Below, in pieces: positions 12,184 to 20,496 of a stretch of DNA of 64,000 nt (position 1 is the first letter of the stretch; each line of letters starts with the position of its first letter). Origin of the DNA: Streptomyces cyaneochromogenes (GTDB lineage Bacteria; Actinomycetota; Actinomycetes; Streptomycetales; Streptomycetaceae). The position numbers and the translations under genes are program-made. The notes below the pieces were generated by a model. That model was not told the DNA's origin, made no database searches, and saw only the letters and a program-made list of their open reading frames with translations. The stretch is taken from the NCBI RefSeq assembly GCF_003963535.1, contig NZ_CP034539.1:6820001-6884000 (forward strand), read 5' to 3'.

Positions 12184-12696
12184 GTGCACGAAGGCGGAAA
12201 CAGCGAGGACGGGCGAGTGGAGTCCGGGAGCGCTCCCTCCGGAGGCGTGCCCGATGGCGGCATGGACCAGCCTGAATTCCTCGACCTGGAACGCGAGTTG
12301 ACGGTCCTCTTCCGGCGCGCCAGGGCCAAGCAGGGCGAGATGGCCCGCGAGGTGCATCCGGACCTGGAGTCGGCGGCGTACGGGCTGTTGGTCCGGCTGG
12401 GTGAATCCGGGCGCCAGCGGGCCACCGAACTCGCCGCCTACATCGGGGTCGGCAAGGCCACCATGTCGCGCCAGCTCCGGGCCCTGGAGGACCTCGGCCT
12501 CGTCGCGCGCGAGCCCGACCCGGCCGACGGGCGGGCGTGGCTGGTCCATCTCACCGAGGAGGGCCGCGGGCGGGTCGCGAAGGTGCGCGAGGCCCGGCGG
12601 GGCCGGTATGTCGAGCAGTTGTCCCACTGGGACCGGCACGAGGTCGCGGAGCTGGCGCGGTTGCTGAACCAGTTGAACCGGGGGATGGAGAAGTAG
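12184..12696 (+). CDS. MarR-family transcriptional regulator
   Basis: Winged-helix regulator of about 170 aa. The core runs from the dimerisation helix DLERELTVLFRRAR through the recognition region ATELAAYIGVGKATMSRQLR and the wing GLVAREPDPADGRAW to a C-terminal dimerisation helix ending NQLNRGMEK. The start is uncertain. GTG at 12184 follows an AGGGG and gives a 30-residue acidic tail; ATG at 12262 follows GGAGG and gives a bare 144-aa MarR. It is divergent from the GH25 gene and followed by the repeat tract. The ligand and targets are unknown. Confidence 0.85.
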   Translation: MHEGGNSEDGRVESGSAPSGGVPDGGMDQPEFLDLERELTVLFRRARAKQGEMAREVHPDLESAAYGLLVRLGESGRQRATELAAYIGVGKATMSRQLRALEDLGLVAREPDPADGRAWLVHLTEEGRGRVAKVREARRGRYVEQLSHWDRHEVAELARLLNQLNRGMEK

Positions 12697-12710
12697 GCCC
12701 ACGGGGTCCG

Positions 12711-13720
12711 TGACTCACCGGGTCCGTACTCACTGGGTCCGTACGCGCCGGGCCTGTGACTCAGGCGGTTCTGACTCAGGCGGCCTTTGGCTCAGGCGGC
12801 CTGTGACTCACATGGCCCCTAGCTCACGAGGCCCCTAGCTCACGAGGCCCCTAGCTCACGAGGCGCCCGGCCCTCCGGGCCCGTGGCTCGCGCGGCCTAT
12901 GACTTACGTGGCTCCTAGATCGCGCGGCCTGTGGCTCGCGCGGCCCCTGGCCCACCGGGGCCATACTCGCCGGGCCCGTGGCTTGCGCCGCCCATGACTC
13001 ACATGGCTCCTAGCTCACGCGGCCCCTGGCTGACGCGGTTCTGGCCCACATCGGGCCTGTGGCTTGCGCGGCCTGTGGCTCACGCGGACCCTGGCCCGCC
13101 GGGCCCCGGCTCACCGGGGCCGTACTCGCCGGGCCCGTGGCTTGCGCCGCCTATGACTCACATGGCTCCTAGCTCACGCGGCCCCTGGCCCGCACGGTCC
13201 CTGGCTGACGCGGCTCTGGCCCACATCGGGCCTGTGGCTCGGGCGGTCCTTGTCTCACCGGTCTCTTGGCTCACGCGGCCTGGGACTCACACGGCCCCCG
13301 GCTCGCATGGTCCCTGGCTGACGCGGCTCTGGCCCACATCGGGCCTGTGGCTCGGGCGGTCCTTGTCTCACCGGTCTCTTGGCTCACCCGGCCGGACTCA
13401 CACGGCCCCCGGCTCGCACGGTCCCTGGCTCACGCGGCCCTGGCCCACATCGGGCCCGTGGCTCACGCGGACCCTGGCCCACCGGGCCCCGGCTCACCGG
13501 GGCCGTACTCGCCGGGCCCGTGGCTAACGCGGCCTTGGCCCACGCGGTCGGGACGTCCGAGGCCTGCACGCTGGCGGTCACCGTCCCGGCCCTTGGCTCA
13601 CGCGGCCCCTGGCTCCCCAGGCCCGTCTCACCGGCCCCTTGGCTCACGCGGTCCTTGGCTCACCAGGCCCGTCTCACCGGCCCCTTGGCTTACGCGGCCC
13701 TTGGCTCACCGGCCCCGTCG
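12711..13720. repeat. Degenerate GC-rich tandem repeat tract, about 1 kb, no gene
   Basis: The interval between the MarR and PP2C genes is built from variants of a unit of about 16 bp. Exact consecutive copies of CTCACGAGGCCCCTAG are visible at 12823-12838 and 12839-12854, with a diverging third. Longer secondary repeats are superimposed: a block of about 70 bp beginning CTGACGCGGCTCTGGCCC recurs near 13207 and 13318, and a GGGGCCGTACTCGCCGGGCC segment recurs around 12956, 13117 and 13502. Translations in several frames give monotonous Gly/Pro/Ala/His strings with no start context, so I do not call a protein. Confidence 0.85.
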
Positions 13721-13721
13721 C

Positions 13722-14510
13722 TCACAGCTCCGCGTACACGACCGTCGCGTCGTCATGCGTCTTGCTCCGTCCCAGATACGCCCGCTCCTCCGCGTCGGCC
13801 GACTCCAGTGCGCGGACCCGGTTCACCAGGGCCTGCGCCCCTTCCTTGCGTACGAGGGTGAAGCAGTCCGCCCAGCCGCCCTCCCGGAACTTCTCGACCC
13901 ACCTCGTCGCCCCGTCCGTCAGCGCCGCGAGCGCCCGCACCTCCTGCCGGGCGAGCGCTCCCGTGACCGCCCGGTCGGCCACCGACGGGTCCGCGGCGGC
14001 CGTGAAGAAGCCGCCCTCCTTGTTGCGGATGTGTGCGTCGATCAGCGCGTCCGTGGCCAGGGACGCCCGTGGGAGGCGGGACAGGCGGTCGTCCAGGTAG
14101 GGGGTGACCGTGCCGTCCGGCGACTCCACCAGCAGCGCCGAGTCGGACAGGACCAGGTACTCCACCGACTCCGGCGACCACCGCGCCAGAACCACCGTTG
14201 CCTGTGGGGTACGCGGGTGAGAAAGGTCACAAGTCGTGGCGTGGGCCTCGGCGGTACGCGCGAGGGCGCGGGACAGCGCGTCGGCGAGGGGAACATCCGG
14301 GAGTGAAACGGTCAGTTCGGTCAGTGCTCCGCCGAGCCGCGCGGTGAACCAGGGGACGGAATGCAGACAGCCCGTCTCGCCCCGCGGCGGGGTCACACCG
14401 TCCAGGACCACCAGCGCGCCGCCCTGTCCCGAGGCGGGAAGTCCGACGCTCGCGAAGTCCTCGTTGGGGCGCGTCCGCTCGCCGGGCTCGGAAGCAAGCT
14501 CTGTTCGCAT
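13722..14510 (-). CDS. PP2C-like serine/threonine phosphatase
   Basis: Protein of about 262 aa with the layout of PPM/PP2C phosphatases: PNEDFASVG near the N-terminus (first metal-binding acidic site), GGALVVLDGVTPP, LSDSALLV, the metal-site motif ALTDGATRW and the C-terminal KTHDDATVVY with its DD pair. It likely dephosphorylates Ser/Thr-phosphoproteins; regulator domains are absent, so this is the catalytic domain alone. The ATG at 14508-14510 has no clear ribosome site; a GTG at 14525 with AAGG upstream is a fair alternative. The gene reads toward the repeat tract, and its stop abuts the tract's last units. Confidence 0.8.
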   Translation of the reverse strand: MRTELASEPGERTRPNEDFASVGLPASGQGGALVVLDGVTPPRGETGCLHSVPWFTARLGGALTELTVSLPDVPLADALSRALARTAEAHATTCDLSHPRTPQATVVLARWSPESVEYLVLSDSALLVESPDGTVTPYLDDRLSRLPRASLATDALIDAHIRNKEGGFFTAAADPSVADRAVTGALARQEVRALAALTDGATRWVEKFREGGWADCFTLVRKEGAQALVNRVRALESADAEERAYLGRSKTHDDATVVYAEL

Positions 14511-14879
14511 TCGGTCAGTCTGCACGAGGCCTTCACAAGGTTCGCGAAGGGGTTGCATCGGTTGCCGAATGGGTGCAGCCGCGCAGGTCAGACGCCTGAT
14601 TTGGGCTGGAATGGCGCGCTCCGGCCGGACGTGGCGGCGAATACTGCCATCGCCCGCCGCAGACGTCCAACCGGCCCGCCACGCAAGGGGTGTGCGCGCG
14701 TCGGAAGAACTTGCCCGCCAACTCCCCTCCGGGGTTCACTCCTTCGGGTGGCGGGTCAGGTGATGCGCGGCCGCCGTCCACCGGCACTGGGAGGGTCGGG
14801 AACCGCATCGAGTGTACGTACAGTCGGTTGGCATTGGTTGACGGAACGTCACTCGGACCATGGGTATCACGAGTCAGGA
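14511..14879. other. Divergent intergenic region, PP2C gene / conservon
   Basis: Holds the promoters of two divergent units. I see no protein-coding frame with plausible codon use. A short AT-richer stretch with GTGTACGTACAG near 14811-14822 is a near-palindrome and lies where a conservon promoter or operator could be. No known operator is recognised. Confidence 0.4.
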
Positions 14880-17672
14880 ATGCGAGCACCGGTGCAGAAG
14901 ATGCGGCCTCGTCGCTCAGGCAAGCAGACGGCCTCCGCAGGGGGCACGCAGCCCACTCCCGACACCACCACCGACGCCACACCCGCCGGCAAGGGGCGCC
15001 CGACACACGTACGCAACCGGCTGATCGTCGCCGTTGCCGTCGTGGCCGCCGCCATCGCCGCGGCCGGCGTCCCCTCGATCGTCGCCGCCTCCGGGCAACT
15101 GCACGACTCCCAGGAACTGGTGACGCTCGCCGAGCAGACCCAGGACGCGCTCACCCTCGCCCACTCCCTGGCCGACGAGCGCGACGAGGTCACCTCGTAC
15201 ATCGCCGCCGGCCGGCCCAAGTCCAAGGCGCCCAGCGAGCAGCGCAGCGCCCGGGTGGACCGGCAGGTCGAGGAACTGAGCGCCGACCCCGACGCCCCGG
15301 CCTCCCTCCACGACGACCTCGACGGCATCGCGGCCGTGCGCCGGGCCGCGCTCTCCGGCAAGAGCACCGCGCTGGAAGCGCACGAGGCCTACTCGGCCGC
15401 CATCAGCGAACTCCACCGGCTCGCCGAGCAACTGGCCGAGCAGATGCCGCCCCGCACGGGCCCCGGCGCCCACGCGCTGGCCGAGCTGGACTCCGCCGTG
15501 CAGCAGGCCGCCGCAGCCCGAGGCCTGCTGCTCGCCGCGCTCAGCGTGCCGACCATCACCGAGACCGTCGTCGACCCGGTCACCGGCCTCGCGACCACCC
15601 AGAAGACCTCCTCGGCCGCCGACGCCAAGCAGCGCGCCGCGCTCAGCGCCGCCGCCCAGCAGGCCCGCCTGCGCTCCGACGCGGCCCTCGCCGACTTCCA
15701 CGACACCGCCCCCAAGTCCGCGCGGACGTCGTACGACTCCACGGTCACCGGCCCCGAGGTCAACACCGCCGACCGGTACCTCGCCGCCCTCACCGACCAG
15801 TCCGCGCTCTCCGCCCGGGACCTGAACACCAACATCCAGCGCGCCGAGGGCGCCCTGTCCGCCCGCGTCGACCTGATGCGCGGCGTCGAGTCGGCCCTCT
15901 ACGAGGGCCGCACCAAGGACCTCGAACAGCTCCGCGACGACGACGTCACCGCGCTGGAGATCCGTATCGCGATCCTCGGCGCCCTGATGCTGCTCGCCGT
16001 CGGCGTCGCCACCGGCATGGCGCGCTCCCTGACCCGGCCGCTGGCCGTGCTGCGGATCGGCTCCGCGCGGCTCGCCCAGGCCGAGGACCCGGCGGCGGAG
16101 GAGCCGGTCAAGTTCACCGGCCGCAAGGACGAGTTCGCCCAGGTCGTCAACTCCGTCAACGCCCTGCACGCGCACGCCACCACCCTCCACGAGCGCATCA
16201 CCACGCTGGAGTCCGACCGCAAGCACCTCGTCGGCCAGCGCCAGAAGATGGCCGACGCCCGCGAGGAGCTGCGTACCGAACTCGCCGAGTCCGCAGCCCA
16301 GTTGGAGCGCCTGCGGGACACCATCGGCTCCACCTTCGTGAACCTCGCCCTGCGCACCCTCGGCCTGGTCGAGCGGCAACTCGCCGTCATCGAGGGCCTG
16401 GAGGAGCGCGAGCAGGACCCGGACCGGCTCGCCACGCTCTTCAAGCTCGACCACTTCGCCACGGTCATGCGCCGGCACAGCGAGAACCTCCTCGTCCTGG
16501 CCGGCACCGAGCACGTCCAGCAGCACGCCGGGCCGGTCCCACTCGTCGACGTCGTCCGTGCGGCGGTCAGCGAGATCGAGCGGTACGAGCGCGTCCGCAT
16601 CGCCGCGCTGCCGCCGCACGCGCACGTGGCCGGGTTCGTCGCCGACGACCTCTCCCACCTCCTGGCCGAGCTGATGGAGAACGCCACCGCGTTCTCCCCG
16701 CCCGACCAGCCCGTCGAGATCTCCGGCTGGCTGCTGGAGAACGGCGAGGTCATGCTCTCGGTCCAGGACGAGGGCATCGGCATGACCGAGGAGCGCCTGG
16801 CGCGGCTCAACTCCCGGCTCGCCGACTTCGACCCCGAGGCTTCCTACGACCAGGAGGGCGACGACGGCCTCGGCCTCTACGTCGTCGCCCGCCTCGCCCA
16901 CCGCCACGGCATCCGCGTCCGGCTCCGCGAGCAGAAGCAGGGCGGCATCGCGGCGGTCGCGGTCCTGTCGAAGGGCCTCCTCGTGGCGGCCCCCGCGGCC
17001 GCGGTCCCCGCCGACGCCCCGCACCGGGCCGGCACCCACACCTTCTCCCTGCCGGGCGCCGACGCGGAGGCCAACTCCAACGTCCTGCATGGCCGTTCGA
17101 AGGACGGCGACCCCTTGGTGGCGCTGGCGGAAAGGGCCGTGGGGGAGACGGCCGTACAGGAGGCGGCCGTACGGGAGACCGCTCAAGAGGGCGAGCCGGA
17201 GGACCGTAAGGCCCCTGAGGCGGCGCCCGCCGAGACGACGATGGAACTCCTGATCCCGGAGCAGCCCGCCGGCCCCGCCCAGGAGACGGAGACCCCGGTC
17301 ACCGACCCCTACGCCATCGGGCCCGACACCCATGAGCGTGCCCGGGACGAGAGGGACCAGAGGGGCGAGAGCGCCGAGGGGGAGGAACTCGTCACCGACA
17401 AGGGCCTGCCCAAGCGCACCCCGAAGATCACCGCCCCGGCCCAGGCCCCGCGCCAGCGGACCGGCGGTGTCGACGCCGACGCCCTGCGCAGAAGGCTCGG
17501 CGGCTTCCGCAGGGGAGCGGAGGCCGGCTACCGCGACGTACAGGCGGAGATCGCCGAGCAGACGGGTCAGAACAAGGCACCGACAGGGGAAACCGCGGAG
17601 TCCGCGGAAGACGCAGGACGCAACGAATCCGAAGCAGCCACGGGGGGCACCGTCGAGGAGGCAAGCAGTTGA
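14880..17672 (+). CDS. cvnA: Conservon sensor kinase CvnA (nitrate-sensor-like, HAMP, HATPase)
   Basis: Membrane histidine-kinase-like protein of about 930 aa heading a cvnABCD operon. After a basic, Thr-rich tail, a first transmembrane helix lies at about 42-65 (LIVAVAVVAAAIAAAG). An extracytoplasmic helical region (about 70-355) resembles the nitrate/nitrite-sensing NIT type (AAAARGLLLAAL), and a second membrane helix follows at about 365 (LGALMLLAVGVATGMA). Then come HAMP, coiled coil, the conservon signature KLDHFATVMRRHSENLLVLAG-like motif, and ATPase boxes LAELMENATAFSPP, VQDEGIGM and DGLGLYVVARLA. The last 190 residues are acidic and disordered. The start is ambiguous (ATG 14880, GTG 14892 or ATG 14901), since the nearby AGGA is badly spaced. 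Its TGA overlaps the cvnB start. Confidence 0.9.
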   Translation: MRAPVQKMRPRRSGKQTASAGGTQPTPDTTTDATPAGKGRPTHVRNRLIVAVAVVAAAIAAAGVPSIVAASGQLHDSQELVTLAEQTQDALTLAHSLADERDEVTSYIAAGRPKSKAPSEQRSARVDRQVEELSADPDAPASLHDDLDGIAAVRRAALSGKSTALEAHEAYSAAISELHRLAEQLAEQMPPRTGPGAHALAELDSAVQQAAAARGLLLAALSVPTITETVVDPVTGLATTQKTSSAADAKQRAALSAAAQQARLRSDAALADFHDTAPKSARTSYDSTVTGPEVNTADRYLAALTDQSALSARDLNTNIQRAEGALSARVDLMRGVESALYEGRTKDLEQLRDDDVTALEIRIAILGALMLLAVGVATGMARSLTRPLAVLRIGSARLAQAEDPAAEEPVKFTGRKDEFAQVVNSVNALHAHATTLHERITTLESDRKHLVGQRQKMADAREELRTELAESAAQLERLRDTIGSTFVNLALRTLGLVERQLAVIEGLEEREQDPDRLATLFKLDHFATVMRRHSENLLVLAGTEHVQQHAGPVPLVDVVRAAVSEIERYERVRIAALPPHAHVAGFVADDLSHLLAELMENATAFSPPDQPVEISGWLLENGEVMLSVQDEGIGMTEERLARLNSRLADFDPEASYDQEGDDGLGLYVVARLAHRHGIRVRLREQKQGGIAAVAVLSKGLLVAAPAAAVPADAPHRAGTHTFSLPGADAEANSNVLHGRSKDGDPLVALAERAVGETAVQEAAVRETAQEGEPEDRKAPEAAPAETTMELLIPEQPAGPAQETETPVTDPYAIGPDTHERARDERDQRGESAEGEELVTDKGLPKRTPKITAPAQAPRQRTGGVDADALRRRLGGFRRGAEAGYRDVQAEIAEQTGQNKAPTGETAESAEDAGRNESEAATGGTVEEASS

Positions 17673-18172
17673 CCGCGCCCAGTACCTTCGGACTGAGCAG
17701 TGAAGCCCGCAACCTGCATTGGTTGCTGACGAATCTGGTCGAGGAGGTGCCGGGCATCCAGTCAGTCGCGGTGGTCTCCTCGGACGGCCTGCTCCTGCTC
17801 TCCTCCGACGACGCCCACAACACCGAGGCCCGGGAGACGAGGAGCGACAGGCCCACCGGCCCCCGCGGCTCCTCCGCCGACCTCGCCACCATCGTCTCCG
17901 GCATCGGCAGCCTCACCATCGGCGCCGCGAAGCTGATGCAGTTCGGCGGGGTGAAGCACACGATGGTCGCGATGGACGAGGGCAGCCTGTTCGTGATGTC
18001 CATCAGCGACGGCTCCCTGCTCGGCGTGCACGGCTCCGCGGACTGCGACATGAGCGTCGTGGCCTACCACATGGCGCTCTTCGTCGGACGCGCCGGCCAC
18101 GTCCTCACCCCCGAACTCCGCAGCGAGCTACGGAAATCCCTCGAGACCGCGTCGGCAGGGAGTACCCGATGA
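17669..18172 (+). CDS. cvnB: Conservon roadblock/LC7 protein CvnB
   Basis: Protein of 167 aa with the roadblock/LC7 fold (HWLLTNLVEEVPGIQSVAVV, SSDGLLLLSS, GIGSLTIGAAKLM, GVHGSADCDMSVVAYHMALF). In conservons this family works with the CvnD GTPase, as MglB does with MglA, probably as an activating or scaffold partner on the membrane beside CvnA. The start is TTG at 17669, overlapping the cvnA stop as TTGA, with GAGGAGG upstream. This supports translational coupling. Confidence 0.92.
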   Translation: MTAPSTFGLSSEARNLHWLLTNLVEEVPGIQSVAVVSSDGLLLLSSDDAHNTEARETRSDRPTGPRGSSADLATIVSGIGSLTIGAAKLMQFGGVKHTMVAMDEGSLFVMSISDGSLLGVHGSADCDMSVVAYHMALFVGRAGHVLTPELRSELRKSLETASAGSTR

Positions 18173-18597
18173 GCAACGCCCCGAAGAACAGGCCCCAGCT
18201 CCCCGTCCGCGGCGGCGACCGCAAGCCCGCCCGCGTGCGCCCCTACTCGCTCACCGGCGGCCGTACGCGCTTCGGTCACGTCCTGCTCGTCGAGACCATC
18301 GTCGGCAGCACGGCCGCGCTGGAGGCCGCCGAGGAGCGCAAGGAACTGACGAACGGTTCCCTCACCACCCGGGTGATGCCGGAGATGCGGGCCATCGTCG
18401 AACTGTGCCGCCGGATGCGCACGGTGGCCGAGATCGCCGCGCTGCTGCAGATGCCGCTCGGCGTGGTCCGCGTGCTCCTCAGCGACCTCGCGGACCAGGG
18501 AAAGATCCGTGTGTACGGCACCGGAACCGGCCACGGTACGGGCCGGCCGGAACGCGCACTGCTGGAAAGGGTGCTGAGTGGACTCCGTCGTCTCTGA
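18169..18597 (+). CDS. cvnC: Conservon DUF742 protein CvnC
   Basis: Protein of 142 aa of the DUF742 family. The N-terminal VRPYSLTGGRTRF motif is typical, and the C-terminal half reads as a winged helix (MRTVAEIAALLQMPLGVV, VLLSDLADQGKIRVYG), so a DNA- or protein-binding role is likely. The start is ATG 18169 in an ATGA overlap with cvnB. The end overlaps cvnD by 20 bp. Tight coupling of four genes indicates a fixed stoichiometry complex. Confidence 0.92.
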   Translation: MSNAPKNRPQLPVRGGDRKPARVRPYSLTGGRTRFGHVLLVETIVGSTAALEAAEERKELTNGSLTTRVMPEMRAIVELCRRMRTVAEIAALLQMPLGVVRVLLSDLADQGKIRVYGTGTGHGTGRPERALLERVLSGLRRL

Positions 18598-19216
18598 CGC
18601 CGCTCGCGGTGTCTCCCCGCTCCTCGCCGAAGAGGGGCCCGAACAGCCCTGGCAGACGGACCGCACCCGGGCCCCCATCGCCACGAAGATCGTCGTGGCG
18701 GGTGGCTTCGGTGTCGGCAAGACCACGCTGGTCACCGCCGTCTCGGAGATCACGCCCCTGCAGACCGAGGCGCTGATGACCGAGGCGAGCGAGGAGACCG
18801 ACGACCTCACCTCGACGCCCGGCAAGCTGACCACCACCGTGGCCATGGACTTCGGCCGCATCACGCTCGACGACGACCTGGTGCTCTACCTGTTCGGCAC
18901 GCCGGGCCAGCAGCGGTTCTGGTTCATGTGGGACGACCTGGTGCGCGGCGCGATCGGCGCGGTCGTCCTGGCCGACACCCGGCGGCTGAAGGACTGCTTC
19001 CCGGCGCTGGACTACTTCGAGAGCTGCGGACTGCCGTACGTCGTCGCGGTCAACCACTTCGACGACAGTGCGCTGTTCCAGCCGGAGGACGTACGGGAGG
19101 CGTTGACGATCCCCGCCCGGATACCCGTAATGATCATGGATGCGCGCCGCCGGATCTCGGTGATCGAGACCCTGCTGTCCCTCGTCGGCCACGCGCTGGA
19201 CGAAACCCCCGAGTAG
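18578..19216 (+). CDS. cvnD: Conservon small GTPase CvnD
   Basis: Ras-like GTPase of 212 aa. Walker A is AGGFGVGKTT, the switch II region is LFGTPGQQRFW, and the base-specificity motif is VAVNHFDD (NHFD in place of NKxD, usual for the family). It is expected to cycle between GDP and GTP under CvnB and to relay the CvnA signal. GTG at 18578 lies inside cvnC with GGAAAGG upstream. A flavoprotein gene follows after 26 bp, probably in the same transcript. Confidence 0.93.
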   Translation: MDSVVSDAARGVSPLLAEEGPEQPWQTDRTRAPIATKIVVAGGFGVGKTTLVTAVSEITPLQTEALMTEASEETDDLTSTPGKLTTTVAMDFGRITLDDDLVLYLFGTPGQQRFWFMWDDLVRGAIGAVVLADTRRLKDCFPALDYFESCGLPYVVAVNHFDDSALFQPEDVREALTIPARIPVMIMDARRRISVIETLLSLVGHALDETPE

Positions 19217-19242
19217 ATCCCCGAGTAGGAGAACAGCCCCGC

Positions 19243-20496
19243 ATGCGGAAGATACTCGTCGTCGGAGCCGGCCAGTCCGGACTCCAGATAGCCCTCGGAC
19301 TTCAGTCGCACGGGTACGAGGTCACCCTGATGTCCAACCGGACGGCGGACGAGATCCGCTCCGGCCGGGTCATGTCCACGCAGTGCATGTTCGACACGGC
19401 ACTGCGGCACGAGCGCGATCTCCAGCTGAACTTCTGGGAGTCCCAGGCCCCGAAGATCGAAGGACTCGGCGTCTCGGTGGCGGCCCCCGGTTCCTGGGGC
19501 GAGGGTCCCGCGGCACGCGCGATCGACTGGCTGGGGCACCTCGACGGGTTCGCGCAGTCCGTCGACCAGCGCGTGAAGATGGCCGGCTGGATGGAGACGT
19601 TCGCCCAGCGCGGCGGGCAGCTGGTCATCCACGGCGCGGCCGTCGGCGACCTCGACTACTTCTCCCGTACGTACGACCTGGTGCTGGTCTCGGCCGGCAA
19701 GGGTGAGCTGGTCCAGATGTTCGGGCGGGACCCGGAGCGCTCTCCGTACAGCGAGCCGCAGCGCGCGCTGGCCGTGTCGTACGTCCACGGCCTGGGCCCG
19801 CGCCCGGAGCACCCGGACACCGAGGCCGTCCGCTGCAACCTCGTCCCCGGCGTCGGTGAGCTGTTCGTCATGCCCACCCTGACGACCTCCGGGCGCGCGG
19901 ACATCCTGTTCTGGGAGGGCATACCCGGCGGGCCGCTCGACGTCTTCGACGGCGTGAAGGACCCGGCGGAGCACCTCTCCCTGACCCTGGGACTCATGGA
20001 GAGGTACGTGCCGTGGGAGTACGCCCGGGCGACCGAGGTCGAGCTCACGGACGCGGGCGGCGTGCTGAGCGGGCGATACGCGCCGACCGTGCGCAACCCG
20101 ATCGGCCGGCTCCCGGGCGGCGGGCTCGTCCTGGGCGTGGCGGACGTCGTGGTGGCCAACGACCCGATCACCGGGCAGGGCTCCAACTCCGCGTCCAAGT
20201 GCGCGGCCGCGTACCTCGGCTCGATCCTCGAACACGGGGACAAGGAGTTCGACGAGGCGTGGATGCGCGCCACCTTCGACCGGTACTGGGACACCGCCCA
20301 GCACGTCACCAAGTGGACGAACGCGATGCTGGCGCCGCCGCCGGAGCACATCCTGGGCCTCATCGGCGCGGCGGGGCAGCTGCCGCAGGTGGCCGACCGG
20401 TTCGCCAACGGGTTCAATGACCCGGCCGACTTCGAGAACTATTTCTATGAGCCGGAGAAGACCCAGGCTTATCTCGCTGAGATTTCCGGGACCTGA
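19243..20496 (+). CDS. Styrene-monooxygenase-like FAD-dependent oxygenase
   Basis: FAD protein of 417 aa of the StyA/group E monooxygenase type. The N-terminal Rossmann motif is ILVVGAGQSGLQIALGLQ, and further family features include WLGHLDGFAQSVD, DLVLVSAGKGEL and, near the C-terminus, VVVANDPITGQGSNSASKCA, which lines the flavin in StyA-like enzymes. A flavin reductase partner is needed in this class; none is encoded nearby. ATG 19243 follows AGGAG at 11 bp. It lies 26 bp after cvnD. Many conservons carry a cytochrome P450 in this place, so this oxygenase may be the output enzyme of the module (inference). Its last 83 bp overlap the convergent NlpC/P60 gene. Confidence 0.88.
   Translation: MRKILVVGAGQSGLQIALGLQSHGYEVTLMSNRTADEIRSGRVMSTQCMFDTALRHERDLQLNFWESQAPKIEGLGVSVAAPGSWGEGPAARAIDWLGHLDGFAQSVDQRVKMAGWMETFAQRGGQLVIHGAAVGDLDYFSRTYDLVLVSAGKGELVQMFGRDPERSPYSEPQRALAVSYVHGLGPRPEHPDTEAVRCNLVPGVGELFVMPTLTTSGRADILFWEGIPGGPLDVFDGVKDPAEHLSLTLGLMERYVPWEYARATEVELTDAGGVLSGRYAPTVRNPIGRLPGGGLVLGVADVVVANDPITGQGSNSASKCAAAYLGSILEHGDKEFDEAWMRATFDRYWDTAQHVTKWTNAMLAPPPEHILGLIGAAGQLPQVADRFANGFNDPADFENYFYEPEKTQAYLAEISGT

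Noticed and set aside
12931-14306. Collagen-like Gly/Pro repeat proteins in the repeat tract
   Set aside because: Several frames give similar repeats, there is no ribosome site, and the pattern follows from the 16-bp DNA unit.
14916-17333. Minus-strand frame of about 800 codons under cvnA
   Set aside because: GC-bias shadow; the plus frame carries the kinase motifs and operon overlaps.
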